Positions 11,765-25,670 of a DNA stretch of 64,000 nt are shown one piece after another. Position 1 is the stretch's first letter. Each line of letters begins with the position of its first letter. The notes under the pieces are model-generated. The model had not been told where the DNA came from and made no database searches. It saw only the letters and a list, made by a program, of their open reading frames with translations. The position numbers and the translations under genes were made by a program. This DNA comes from Adineta vaga (lineage: Eukaryota; Rotifera): assembly GCA_021613535.1 (NCBI GenBank), contig CP075495.1, positions 5,580,001-5,644,000 of the forward strand. Direction: 5' to 3'.

Positions 11765-13186
11765 TCACAGTTTATATTCACTTGAACAAGAAGAAATTTG
11801 ACGAAATAGTAGAGCAATATCTAAAGCAGTTTGATAAATACTTCCAGCACTTTGAAGATTAGCTAATATAACTACACATATACCACAACGAGGATTTGAA
11901 CATTTCTTTGTACATGGAATAATTAAAAGAACTGATGTCGCACCTACAGCTCCACCTGTATGATAAACATGAAATGGAATTGTATTTTCATTCACAGAAG
12001 ATATGCGTTCTTTGGAAATCATCCATCCTAAACCATAAAAAATATTCTTATTATTTGTTACTGCTATTGGTGACCACATTTCAGCAATGGTTTCAGCTTT
12101 TAATAGTTGTTGATTCGATACTAAAGATAACGATTTTGTTTGACGACATTGTAGAAGAGTATTAGCAAAACTAAGTAAATCATTCACGTTTGATAACATT
12201 CCACCACCAGCCCATTTATATGATAGATCAACATATGCAACATTACGTAAACCTTCTTTGAGTGTACGACGACAATAATATCGACTTCGATTTGATACAA
12301 TTTCATTCGGATATTCTAATTTTGTATGTCGTAAGCCCAGCTGTTTGATAACCAGATCTTGTAAAAGAACAGGAAATGTTTGTTTATCATCAGAAACACA
12401 TTCTAATATAGCACTTAATAATGTATAACCATGTGTTGTATAAAGCCATGATGTACCAGGTTGATGAAGTAATTCATCATGAAGAAATATTGTAAGAGCT
12501 TCATTTATTGTTGGATATGAATGTGTTAAATAATATTCAGGAAGTATAAATTCATCATCCGTTTCGACTTCACCTTTTTTCCAATAATGACGGATGCCAC
12601 TGGAACGAAATAAGACAATATTATGTAAAGAAATCAATATTCTCATATGTATATTAGATAACATTATACCTTGTGTGAGTCGCTAATTGACGTATAGTAA
12701 TTGAAACAGGAATATTATCATATAGAAACTTTGGTAATTCACGATGATGTTGATCAATTGTATCATCCCATTTAAGTTTACCTTTTTCCACAAATTGTGC
12801 AGTAATGAGAGTTGTAAATGTTTTACTAATACTTGCAATACGCATTACCGTATCTGATGTACATGGAACTCGTTGTTCAATATCAGCTAAACCAAAACCT
12901 TTTTTCCATACAGTTGAACCATGCATTGTTACACCAATACTTACACCTTTTTTTCAAACAAAAAACAATCAAATCGATTCTTTAAAAATGAACAAGATTT
13001 GCGCATACCTGGAATGCCTTGCTTTTCTTTAAATGCTTGGCAAAGAAGATCGACTTCATGAATTATTGTTTTCAATTTTTCGTTAGAATTATCATTCTCA
13101 TGATTTAACTTTGCCCATAGAAGACCAGTTGTCGTACAGATAAGAAAAGGTTTACTCAAAAAAGAATATCGAGTAAAAATACCCAT
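11765..13186 (-). CDS. LACTB: Serine beta-lactamase-like protein LACTB (mitochondrial)
   Basis: Three exons (13186-13009, 12946-12670, 12599-11765) close in phase and give 429 residues. The fold is that of class C beta-lactamase/penicillin-binding hydrolases: nucleophile motif SISK (in MRIASISKTFTTL), the second motif region WLYTTHGYTLLSAILE and the third motif HTGGAVGAT. These match animal LACTB, whose third motif is also HTG rather than KTG. In vertebrates LACTB is an intermembrane-space protease that forms filaments. The N-terminus (MGIFTRYSFLSKPFL) is short, basic and partly hydrophobic, which fits import into mitochondria. Nothing suggests bacterial transfer: introns and codon use are as in the neighbours. 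Confidence 0.93.
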
Positions 13187-13356
13187 TCTATACTAATTAG
13201 TCTACAACAAAATTCATATATATATTTTTTTTTCATTTTTATTCAAAAGATATACTACACAAATTCAAGACACAGGATCTGACTTTTCTTTATTCAATTT
13301 ATATGTATAGAAATATGTATACGTGATATTTACACAATAAAATAATACACAAAAAC

Positions 13357-13914
13357 TCACAAGATATTTTTAAATGTATCACTCGATTTTGCTGCTAATT
13401 TCATCGTTGATGGATTATTATCATTCATACTACTTGTTAGTTTTGATTTAGCAATGATAAGATCATCAATTTGTCCTAATAATCGAAGACGTTCTTCTTT
13501 ACTTGATGGATTCTACAGAAAAAAAAACGAATGTGTATTACATAGAAAAAAATGATGAAATATAAAGGTTATCTATTCGTTTACCATTGTTGTTAATTCA
13601 TTTAAGATTTGTTCAAATACTTCATTTTGTTTGAATTCATATTCATGAATTGTTTTTAAACGTTCAAGAAATGTATCAATTGTTAGTTCACATGTTTTCA
13701 ATCCATCTAATGCTGCTTGTTGTTCAGAAATATAATTAACAAAATTCATTTGTTCATTCATACATCGTTGATATTCACCAAAATAATATTCCGATGCTGT
13801 AGATTTATCTATCGATGATGATGATGATGACAATGATTGTAAACGTGTATTTAATTCTGATTTTAAATAGTCAGTACATTCAGTATTGAATTTATCGAGA
13901 AATGTATTTGACAT
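13357..13914 (-). CDS. Small coiled-coil protein, uncharacterised
   Basis: Exons 13914-13585 and 13512-13357 join in phase 0, giving 161 residues. It is acidic and largely helical: a Ser run at residues 27-33, then LDGLKTCELTIDTFLERL and EYEFKQNEVFEQILNEL, then KEERLRLLGQIDDLIIAK. Heptad-like hydrophobic spacing suggests coiled coil. Small subunits of kinetochore, dynactin or BLOC-type complexes have this look, but I cannot assign a family. It lies 170 bases upstream of LACTB on the same strand. Confidence 0.7.
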
Positions 13915-14153
13915 TTTTCAATATTTGATGAATTTAGAATATCTTGTCACTCACAATGAGAAATTAGATTTCAATGAATTGAACGAAACGAATCGTTGAT
14001 TCACTCACTGTCTATCATTAAACAAAAGGCTCTCTTTTCCGCCTATCAATAGTCACATATATATATATATATATTGACTATCGACATCTATATGTATTTT
14101 TCAACAGAATTGCTATAAATTTTCATCAAATATGAACAATAAAACATCTATAC

Positions 14154-14750
14154 TTAAGTTTTTTTTCGTTTAAGTTCATTTAAAATAGTATAGGAAAGCA
14201 TATGAAAAGTTTCATTCAATGTATATGCATTTTGTTCTTGACTGAAATCAATTTGATTCAATGCACCAAGCACAAGTACATATGAACAAGCAATACGTAA
14301 TATTGATAGACGACTCAATTTTTCTTGATCACCATACATGGGTAAAACTTTTCGTAATGCTTCGAATGCTGCTGTTAAATTATGAACACGTTCACGTTCA
14401 CGTGCATTCGCAACTAAACGTTTGTTATGAGTCAATCGTGGTCGTTTTGAAGATGATTCCTGAGATATATTTTGTTTCTGTCCATTTCGATGATGAAATT
14501 GAGATAAATTAGATAATTCATCGTCGGTTAAAGTCGAAAGTTCTTCCATTGAAGAATGTGTAATTTCATGTAATTGATTTGGAAGTACAATTGGCGTTGG
14601 TGCTTTTATTGTTGTTTTAATAGTCTTTGATGAATAAAAGGCTTTACGCAACCTTTTACTTGAATGAGAAGGCGATATAGATGTTGAAATGATTGCTGTG
14701 TTAGCAATAATGCAATTGTTATCCTGTTCGGTTGGTTCTAACTTGATCAT
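14154..14750 (-). CDS. bHLH transcription factor, net/ATOH8-like
   Basis: A single-exon frame of 198 residues from the Met at 14750 (an in-frame Met at 14780 is possible but poorer). The bHLH domain occupies about residues 111-165: basic region RLVANARERERVHNL, helix 1 AAFEALRKVLP, helix 2 KLSRLSILRIACSYVLVLG. The ALNQIDFS continuation after helix 2 resembles the Drosophila net / vertebrate ATOH8 group, whose helix 2 also reads LAILRIACNYI. A nuclear-type basic cluster SSKRPRL precedes the domain, and residues 20-50 are Ser/Thr/Lys-rich. It should act as a DNA-binding developmental regulator, probably as a heterodimer with a class I bHLH protein. The exact orthology needs a tree. Confidence 0.85.
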   Translation of the reverse strand: MIKLEPTEQDNNCIIANTAIISTSISPSHSSKRLRKAFYSSKTIKTTIKAPTPIVLPNQLHEITHSSMEELSTLTDDELSNLSQFHHRNGQKQNISQESSSKRPRLTHNKRLVANARERERVHNLTAAFEALRKVLPMYGDQEKLSRLSILRIACSYVLVLGALNQIDFSQEQNAYTLNETFHMLSYTILNELKRKKT

Positions 14751-15457
14751 TGATATACTATAAGAATGAAAATGAAACACAGAGTATTAAAAGATTTCTT
14801 TTGTTTCCTTTTTTTCAATTTAACATAGCTTATGTGACTTACTCTATCATTATTTTTTATTAGATCAACTTACACTATCATGAAATATGCTTTGATACAT
14901 ATTAATATCGAACTTTTTTCTATGAGAAACGGAGCGAGAGAGAGAGAGAGAGAGAGATGAATAAATGAGAGTATAAAAAATCAAGGCTCGATTGGTGGTA
15001 ATGTGTATTGACAATTTGTGTTTGCACAGATCACATTTCATTTGTCGCTTCTGCTATATACATATGCAAACGCCTGTTTCTCTTTATTGCTTGTCTTTCC
15101 TTGATTCCTTACCAGGATCCACCAATATCTGCAAATAGATATCTAACAACTATCATCACTAACTAATTTTTATCATGCTGTTTGCTTGTAACAGATGTTC
15201 AGTAAAAAGAGAGAAAACAGTCACAAATTGTGAGCAAATGGTATCATTGAGAAGATCTCTGTGCTCATAGTCTAATATACAAGGTCATAGAAGTGATCGC
15301 TGATAGAAATATGATTTCTATCTGTAATAAATACTATTCTTTTTTGTGCCGAAGAAGACACTTTCATTGAACTAAAAAGTCAGTTGAAAGATATTTTTTT
15401 GTCCATTTTTTTCATTTGCTCATATTTATGAAAAAGAAAAACGAAACGTTATGTTTA
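14751..15457. other. Upstream region of the bHLH gene with a (GA)n tract
   Basis: Probably the promoter of the bHLH gene. It holds a GA microsatellite at 14936-14957. No further coding segment seen until the stop of the next minus-strand gene at 15458. Confidence 0.5.
14936..14957. repeat. (GA)n tract upstream of the bHLH gene
   Basis: About eleven GA units, roughly 190 bases before the bHLH start codon. Confidence 0.85.
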
Positions 15458-17520
<2,063 letters not shown>

Positions 17521-19646
17521 TCAACACTTAAATGTTTTGTCACGTTGAACATTATAAACATAATAAAGTAAATGTTTATTATCCCATGCAAAGATTTTTC
17601 CTTCATATGGATTATAAGTTAATTGTACTAAAAATTGAAATGGAACGGCAAATTGAATTTTCATTGTTGTAAATGCTAAATTTGAATAGATATCATAAAC
17701 AGTATCGATATAAGATTGTTGTTTATTATAATGTTGAACACCATAGAAAACTCCATAGGCAATAAAACCTTGACTTAAACTTGATGGATTATAAGGTAAA
17801 ACCCACATTTTTTGTGTATCTAATGTATCAGGATTAATTTTAGCTGCAATAAAATTTCGTGTTTGTTGATCACGATATAATAGCCAAAGACCATTTTCGT
17901 CAATTGAAAAATCATACCAACTTGATTGTGGTGTATTATAAAGTGGTTCACGACTAGCTGGTATATCAACATGTTGGGCTTCAGTTTCTGATACGAGATC
18001 AATACGTACAATGGTACTTTTGTGTTGAATATTATAGATAAAACTGCCTTGATAAACAACATGATTAACACCTGAATAAGGATAGGGTAATGTTATTATA
18101 CGATTAGGTGTATCACTAATTAGATCAGCTTCACTATTGTATTCATATAGTTGTGTACCAGTAACATGTCGTGTGACATAGACTTTTTGAGCACCATTAG
18201 CAGTTTTTGGCATAGGATCTTTAAACCAAGCACCAAATGTAAAATTATCTTGTTTAAGAAGAACAGGTGTACCAATAAATGAAAATACACATCCTGATAA
18301 AGAAAAGTTTAGTCGATATTTTAGAAAAGGAAATTAATAATAGTATAACATACGTTGTGCGCGACTAAGAATGGCTAATTTAATTGAAAAAGAAACGTAA
18401 AATAAATATGAATTTGTTGTTCAAATTTAAGATAACTTACCATCACGTCGAGACGAATCTGAAATAATAAAACAAAAAGAAGGTTACAATGGCTTGAGTA
18501 AAAAAGCGGCTAGTAAATAGATCGATAAATACCTTGTTTTTGATCGATAATTGATGAACTACTTGATGGAAATGACATAGCTGGCGGTGCTTGTGGTTGA
18601 AACGGTAATGAAACACGAGGACATGTACAAACACCCTAGTCATATTAAAGTTTATATTAAATTAATTTATTTTATATACTATTAATTCGAACTTACAGGT
18701 GGACCTCGAGGCCCTATTTCACCCCGTGCACCTGGAAAACCTGGTGGTCCCATAGGACCGGTATGACCTTAAATCAGTTAATTTCTTAATTTCTTTGTTC
18801 AGATAATCCTTGAATGACATACCTTGTTCACCTCGAATCGATTCGCCACGATCACCTTTCGGTCCTTGAGGGCCTGTTGCTCCTGTATAACCAACGGGAC
18901 CAGGCGGTCCTTCAATATAAATACGTAATTGAATATATTTTCATTGTTATAATCAATATACCCTGTGGTCCTGCTGGTCCCATAAGACCAGGTAAACCTG
19001 TTAAACCTGGATAGCCACGTTCTCCACGATCACCTTTCGGACCACGTAATTCTTAAAAAATCAAGACGGAAAAATAAGTAGATTGAATTTTTTGACAAAA
19101 CAATAGTTTCTCTAGCTTACCTTCATTTTCAGTCACTAATTTTTTACAATGATCCACTGATTTAACACAAAACGTTGTCATTGCCAATGGCTACAATTTT
19201 ATATGAAAGAAAGTCATTCATTCTTCAAGACGTTAATATCATCTTACCGGTACTTTAAAATGAATTGAACCAAAAAGTAGATCAGGATTGGGTTGTGATT
19301 CTTGATTCGATTTATCTTGCTTTTGTTTCTGTTGTTGTTGTTGCTTATTATTAATAGCTTTTGTTTTGACGCGTGCATGTCTTGATTGACGACGTAATGT
19401 TTCATATCCATTAGCATTGGTTGAAATTGTTATTTGAGTTGATTCAAGTAGTTCTAATCGTTCTTTAATTAAATTTAATTCTGTAAATGTTGTTTCCATA
19501 TGTGTTTGTATGTTTCGAGAAAAATGAACAAAATATATTCCCCATGCTATTGTAAGACTAGCAAGAAGAAGGTATAAAACAATAATATGAAGACGTGATG
19601 ATGTATCATAACGTGTCATTTGCATGGACTTTTCTATTCCTAACAT
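17521..19646 (-). CDS. Colmedin/gliomedin-like protein: type II membrane, collagen repeats, olfactomedin domain
   Basis: Eight exons close in phase: 19646-19248, 19190-19121, 19051-18962, 18909-18823, 18767-18697, 18635-18533, 18458-18441, 18293-17521; 536 residues. Order: short cytoplasmic end, a membrane helix at residues 19-37 (IVLYLLLASLTIAWGIYFV), a coiled region with a basic RRQSRHARVKTK cluster that could be a furin-type site, then three small exons of Gly-X-Y triplets (GPKGDRGERGYPGLTGLPG), and an olfactomedin domain of about 250 residues (KVYVTRHVTG, YQGSFIYNIQ, YVYNVQRDKTFKC). This order is specific to gliomedin/colmedin (UNC-122 in nematodes), extracellular organisers at synapses and nerve-glia contacts. 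Gly-X-Y exon lengths (90, 87, 71) are near multiples of nine, as usual for collagens. Confidence 0.9.
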
Positions 19647-19887
19647 TATATATGTTTAATCTTCGACGACAAATCTAAAATAATAAGTTTATCTATGATT
19701 ACTTGTAACCATTTTGAATGATCTTGACAATAGATTTCAAAAACTTTCGATATTGTAATATTCACAAAAATCCTTTGATAGATTGATCGATAGTTACAGA
19801 CGGTTCTCTCTTGACTCCTTTTTTTTCTCTCTCTCTCTTTCTCTAATGAAAATACTTACTTTTGACACATCAGATAAATCAATTTAA

Positions 19888-19927
19888 TTAACAAATCAAG
19901 ACTATGTCTCTTGACTTGATTTGTTAA
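19888..19927. repeat. 13-bp perfect inverted repeat, 14-nt loop
   Basis: TTAACAAATCAAG at 19888-19900 is followed after 14 bases by its exact reverse complement at 19915-19927. It lies about 240 bases upstream of the colmedin-like start codon. It may be a regulatory palindrome or a hairpin; nothing else supports a function. Confidence 0.5.
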
Positions 19928-22125
19928 CTGGCTGTCGATTTTTTTTTGCAATTAGACCGTAAAATGAAAAAAAAAACCAAACACAAATATAGACTCATCT
20001 ATGTATGAAAACGATAGATATACTCTCTCATTCCTCGCTATGTGCATCAATATCGTACATAACTGATTTGTATACATATATATATATATGTATATAGTGT
20101 GTATCATGCAACACTATCGAAAAGAAGTCAAGAGCAAAATACGCAGATATTTTCCTTTCTTACATACATACTTCTTCTGCTTCATCTTCTCCTCTTAAAC
20201 CACCAGCAAACATCTCTAATAAGTGCCTCTTCATCAGTCTATTTATATACGTGTACGATTTTGTTTGACTACAAAGAAGAAAAACGAAAGAAAATCGAGA
20301 AAAATGCAAGCCAAACTCAATCAACTATACACCACGAAAAACAAAGAAAGAAAGAAAAAACCAATATGATAATGAACGAAGGAAATAAATAGTCCCTGTA
20401 GTGAATGATGCAAAAGAAAATAATTATCATCTATAAACATAACATTAACAAAAAAAAAAGATAAACAATAAGTAGAGAAGCAAAACGCCATGATTAAAAC
20501 AGATGTAATGAAATGATTTAATATCATTCGTGGTGTTTTTTACATGTAAAACTACGAAACAAATTATATTTATTTGCTTTTGAAGACCGTACACGTACGA
20601 TAAATTAATTCACTAATCAAACCACGATCAGTATTATTTCACGGTAATTTTCAAGGTGTGATTCTTTTTTTCTCTCTCTTCACGGCTCGAAGGATGATAA
20701 ATAAGCAAGATCTCTCATTACAATGTTGATTTTTTGCCATCTCAATCCTATTTTGTTACCGATGAGCACAAATCAATGTCGAAATTCGAGCCTCGTTTCT
20801 TTTCTTTTCTTTTTGTTGTCATAATACATATATACAATAAGTATGCACACGTCTAAATAAGCGCATGCCTACTTTCTTCTCGGTGACAATTAGCGTTTGT
20901 GTAACGTTAAGACAGATGACAACGAAGCGTGTCACATTATCACTATCGGTAGCAATAGTTAGTGAAAGTAAGAGAGAAAAAGACCCATCGAGATCTTAAT
21001 CTATCTCTCATTTATCAGTGTCATATAACAAAGTTTCGAAGAAGAAAATACTACCGAGCTAAAAAGGATATCTGACATATTAGAAGATATCGAAGTCCAT
21101 CAAATGTGGACAACAAATCTTGGTGTATATGTAAATTTATCATCAATATTTTTTCGATCGATATGTCGCCATTACAACACGTACATATAGAGACAAAATG
21201 ATAACAAAGCTAATCTATGTGTTTCTACGTGCTGTTTGTTATACTGGTATGGTAAGCAATCAGAATTTGTCAACGAATAGATTATAAATGTCACATTCTT
21301 CAGACAAAAACAGTAAGCAATAAGCAGTTGTGTTCGAAACCTACGATATCGAGAAGTTATTCTAGTTATTGGTAATGACTTCTCTTCCATTACAGAAAAT
21401 CAAATTCTAGAAAAAGAAGAAAATAAAAAGACTATTATAATTTTCTCTCTTAACGATAGCTTATCTTTTTGCAACATTTATTTAATCAACATTGAATAAG
21501 TGTGATTATCATTGAAATCAATCGAGCAGGTGTTTTCGAGGTTTTTCTCTTATGTTTTTTTTGCTCATTAGCTCACATAATCTTCAAGCATCTGTTATAA
21601 GTATGTAAGTGATTAGCAAGTATAGAAAGAAGAAATATCAAAATCGGTTGTCTGTCTATAAGTTTATATAAACGAATCGTATTAACATGCCTTCATTATA
21701 TCGTACAGGTAAATAGGAGAGAAGAGAGAGAGAGAGAAACAGAAACAGAAATTTATGATCGATGATGATGATTATTCTTGACTATTAAGAAAAGCATGTG
21801 TGCATATAAATGTATACATACAGTTATATCAAGAGCAAACAGATCAGATGTGTTTATGTATAAGAAAATTCGAAGGCAAAAAGAGAGTGATAATTTCTTG
21901 AAGAATGATATGACAAAAATGTACGAGGAAGGAACAACCATCGATCTACTCAAGAAAAGGAAATCTGGAAGATAAGATTAAACAAAAAATGTACCTGCTG
22001 GATTTACTAAACAATAGAACAACAAGAATACATTATCAAAATGAAAAATGAATGATATACATCATGTAAAAATATCTACTTCATGTATCTTACTATAGCA
22101 TGAAATCGATGTTTTTATCGGATTA

Positions 22126-22131
<6 letters not shown>

Positions 22132-22160
<29 letters not shown>
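22132..22160. repeat. (AT)n microsatellite
   Basis: About 14 uninterrupted TA units within intergenic DNA. Similar (AT)n runs lie at 43418-43440 and near 16616 and 20080. Confidence 0.9.
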
Positions 22161-22163
<3 letters not shown>

Positions 22164-22658
22164 GTATAATGTATAGATAGATTACCGAATAGAAAGAGAA
22201 GGATCTTGATTTATCCCTTGATAAACTTTTATATGCATTGTTTAAATCAATAAGATACTGTTATTCAATAGTTCTTAGCGAAGTATAAAATAATTCAATA
22301 TTTATTATTATTATTAATAGAAAAAAACTTCTGGAGAATACAAAAAATGGCTTAAGAAGACTTAGAAATGTCGTATCGGATACCAATCGAGAGGATTAGA
22401 AGAAGAAGGACAACTGTGTACTATTTGTTAAGTAACTCGTTTCATGATCAAACAAAATGTATAATTCTTGTGATGTTACATTATTTCAAAATCAAATTAT
22501 ATTATATTCATCGACTATCGATAAAACAAGAATCTCGATTAATAGAAATCTGTACATGATATTCTTTAGTTTATTCTGAGACACTTAAAATCACTTCTAG
22601 TTTTTACAATAACACATACTTCTCTTCTGATAATAACTTTGCAAACAAAGCATAAATT

Positions 22659-23543
22659 TCATCCTATCGTTTCCACATCAAGTCGATTGATTGACGAATG
22701 TTCTTTAGTAATAACTGCTGCCTGTGGTCCTTGTTTCGAAATCGTTTTTTTCATTTCAAACTGTGCCGTTGTAGTGATTACTTTTGATAATTGCTTTGCA
22801 GTTGTCAAATTTGATTTTGGTTTATCGGTAATTTTGTTAATCGTTGCATGACCACGTTCGATCCATGCTATGCCAACTTTTCTCAGTTGCTCATTTGCTT
22901 TAAGCCAAACGATCATATAAAGTATTGCATCAATTACATATATAATATCTCCACCAATTTGTATTGGACGAATAATAATAAAAATAGTATCAGTAATTTT
23001 ATTTAAATATTGTGTAGTAAAACTGGCAAGAACAGAAATTACAGGTTGAATAATATGTGCACATAAGTAAGTGATATTACCAAGTAAATTGAGTAGATGA
23101 GCAAAAAATTCTATTGAACATTTCGATGATTTCTTTGTTACACGTGGCGTAAAAAATGAAAGAATGGATTCACCAAGAAACGCTAACATACCAACAATAT
23201 TAAGTACAAATGCTGGTACATCAGTTAAATTTGTAAAATCATTCGAAGATATTTTCTTATTTTTAAAAACAGTTGCTCCAATAAAATACAAAACACTTCC
23301 AATGATATTGAGTAGACAACCGACTAATTCTCGTCGTTTTTTTGTTGCACGTTGTTCAATCCAATCTGCTGTATATAGTAAAGCATCAATAACAAATAGA
23401 ATGGCAAGAAGAATTAAAATTATATAAGTCGCAGATGATTCAACAGTTGTTCGATCGATAAGATTAACAATATTAACAATAAGATAACCTAAGGAACCGA
23501 TTGCATAAAGAATATTAGCTGCTGAATACCACCATAATTTCAT
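22659..23543 (-). CDS. Multi-pass membrane protein built of three similar two-helix units
   Basis: One uninterrupted frame of 294 residues. Hydrophobic helices come in three pairs with a shared pattern: first helix of type LLNIIGSVLYFIGATVF (also ANILYAIGSLGYLIVNIVN and LLNLLGNITYLCAHIIQ) and second helix of type DALLYTADWIEQ (also DAILYMIVWLKAN). Basic patches follow units (RATKKRRE, RVTKKSSK), consistent with cytoplasmic loops. The last 70 residues are polar and Lys/Thr-rich. No signal peptide beyond the first helix. I do not recognise a family; the internal repeat suggests origin by duplication. The lack of introns is unusual among the neighbours. Confidence 0.75.
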   Translation of the reverse strand: MKLWWYSAANILYAIGSLGYLIVNIVNLIDRTTVESSATYIILILLAILFVIDALLYTADWIEQRATKKRRELVGCLLNIIGSVLYFIGATVFKNKKISSNDFTNLTDVPAFVLNIVGMLAFLGESILSFFTPRVTKKSSKCSIEFFAHLLNLLGNITYLCAHIIQPVISVLASFTTQYLNKITDTIFIIIRPIQIGGDIIYVIDAILYMIVWLKANEQLRKVGIAWIERGHATINKITDKPKSNLTTAKQLSKVITTTAQFEMKKTISKQGPQAAVITKEHSSINRLDVETIG

Positions 23544-24043
23544 AGAAATTATGTTTAATGCCGAGCAAAAATGAACGGAACTATAAGTGTGAAGAAAAAA
23601 AAGGTTTTCTTCTTTTTCCTCAACAAAAATAAAGCGACAACTAAAAGAATGAGCAAGTAAGTTCAGAGAAAAAAAAACAAAATAAGACGTCAGATATGAC
23701 GAGAAAAAAAGAAGAAATATCTCAACTCAAAGGTCAATTTTTATACTTCTCTCATGTGGCACTTAACGAAGAGAAATTTGAATTGCTTTCAAAACATACC
23801 TACACCATATATGTTAATTTATTTTGAAAAAAAAACAACATAGATCAAAATTTTTTATTAAAATATCGAAAATTTAAAAAGAAATCTATTTACAGAAGTC
23901 ATCGGGTTGAAAATACTAGTGATGAGAAAATCGATATCTTCATTTGTAGAAGAAAAAATATGAACAAAGAATATACTGTTACTTATTTACTAGAAACAAG
24001 AAACTTTTCCAAGATTATCATTGTTGTTGGTATTTATTGTCGA
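23544..24043. other. Short intergenic region
   Basis: About 500 bases of AT-rich DNA between two minus-strand genes; it should hold the promoter of the six-helix protein and the 3' UTR of the next. Nothing else seen. Confidence 0.55.
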
Positions 24044-25670
24044 TTAAGATTGTCCGTCAGTAGATTTCGGTGCTGTTGGAAGTTTATCTGCTAATCCAAC
24101 GACTCGTTTAACCATAGCTTGTAAAGACCATCTTTGTTCATCGAACATAAAAAGTGTTTTCGATTTCATGGCTGAATGTGACACCGTCGAAGTTGTTTTA
24201 GGTCGAACTATTGGTTGTGGAATTGATGGTCGATGAAAATCTTTTATATCATCATTTGTTGATATCGATAAATATCGATTTCTAGTCGGTAATGGTGTTT
24301 GATTATCATCTGTTGCACTTGATATTGGAAGAGTAAATGAATTATTTGATAGAAACGATGCTTCATCAATAGGATTGTTACTATAAGGTGTATTCAAACG
24401 ACTAAAACTTTGCTCAATATTTTGTTCAGTTTTCGTTTCTTTAGATTCATTTGATGGAATTTGTGTCGAAGTTGGACGATCAACATTAGGAACAACTTCA
24501 GTTTCACATCGTTCTTGATGTTCTCGCTTAACAGCTTGGATGTATAGAGTTTTAAGTAAATGTAATTGATAATTTTGTTGTGCCCATTCAGCATGTGTTA
24601 AATTTCCTTGTTTGTAGGATTGTAATAATTCACTTAATCGATTACTATAATATTCAGATGAATAGATATTACGTGATAATCGTTCCTGAAGACGTTTTTT
24701 TTCGAGCATATTTCGAAAAGTTTGTTCATGTTCTGGTAAAGTTTCTTTCGTGTATACATCAGTTGATAACCAATTTCGTGAAGAATAATAGTGAACTTCA
24801 AAACCATGACGAGTATTTAGATAACGAATCGTACGATCAGGAATTGGCTTAGGAACATTAGCAGTATCTGCAATTAATTCAGCTTGAATAGATTCTAGAG
24901 GTAAATCAGCAGGACTTGGACGCGTACGTGCTCGTGCACGAAATTCGGAAGCACGAGAACGAGCAGTAGATGCACGAGAACGGGCAGTAGGAGCTCGTGA
25001 ATGAGATGCGGGTGTTGTACTTCGTGGTGGTTTTTGAGTAGATATTAGTGATGTTCGAAGATGTAATGGAAGTAAAGCTTCGATTTTAGGTGTTGATTTT
25101 GATCGTATTCGGTTGACATTAGCATCCGATGGATTTGGTAGAGGCTAAGAGAAAAAATGTAACAAAATGTTTTTAGGTTTTTCTGTTTATTCTTTATTAA
25201 TAAATGTCATAATGCAAGTGACGCTTTTATATTTCTACTTCTAATCATTTCTTAGTACTTTTAATCAAAATAATGATCGAACTTATGATTTACGTTTCTT
25301 CGGAAAAAAGAACTTTGGTTTCATAGATATTTCTCCGCGAGAATTATGTTTTCGTTAGGTCTCTACCGTTGTTATTATTTCTTCAGCATTAGTATGTTGA
25401 AAAGAGGGAAATTCAGATGTTTCCTTTTCTCTTTGTAATTGTGTTCCTTGTTGATTAGCATTCATTTGATTATATTTGCGTACATTTCCAGCGCGTGCTA
25501 GTGTTAATTTATCGTACACCGGATTAGCTGGAGAAGAAAAAGAAAGAAAAACGAAATTCTATTTTTAAATATTCAATGTCAATAGATTTACAAATAAGTC
25601 GCATCATCTTTGATGAATTATCCAAAATTGGATGCGGTTTAACTTCATCAAAACGACTAAATGAAATCAT
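24044..25670 (-). CDS. Uncharacterised protein with Arg-Ala-Ser repeats and a conserved-looking core
   Basis: Three exons (25670-25592, 25527-25367, 25144-24044) close in phase, 446 residues. The N-terminus reads FSRFDEVKPHPIL and NPVYDKLTLARAGNVRKY, which look like conserved, non-repetitive motifs. Residues near 120-145 carry a degenerate repeat SRAPTARSRASTARSRAS. A core follows: HGFEVHYYSSRNW, then a charged helix (MLEKKRLQERLSRNIYSSEY) and LLQSYKQGNLTHAEWAQQNY. The rest is Ser/Thr-rich and probably disordered. No membrane helix or signal peptide. Short Tyr/Trp-containing motifs of this sort occur in ciliary microtubule-associated proteins, which would suit a ciliated animal, but this is speculation. 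The repeat could be phosphorylated. Confidence 0.75.

Larger units (their letters stand above)
19647..22658. other. 3-kb intergenic region
   Basis: Non-coding as far as I can tell. It holds a 13-bp perfect inverted repeat (19888-19900 / 19915-19927), AT repeats near 20080 and 22132-22160, a CT run near 19826-19845 and a GA run near 21722-21738. Open frames in it are short and show no domain. It should include the promoter of the colmedin-like gene. Confidence 0.55.

Noticed and set aside
11765-13186. Beta-lactamase-like gene as a recent bacterial acquisition
   Set aside because: LACTB is a standard animal gene; this copy has introns and the animal-type HTG motif.
18354-18364. An 11-nt candidate micro-exon between two colmedin exons
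   Set aside because: It has AG and GT flanks, but including it breaks the phase into the olfactomedin exon, whereas direct joining of 18441 to 18293 keeps the frame.
20099-20392. Plus-strand open frame with a hydrophobic start and Lys/Glu-rich end
   Set aside because: No splice support or recognisable motif; composition follows the local A-rich sequence.
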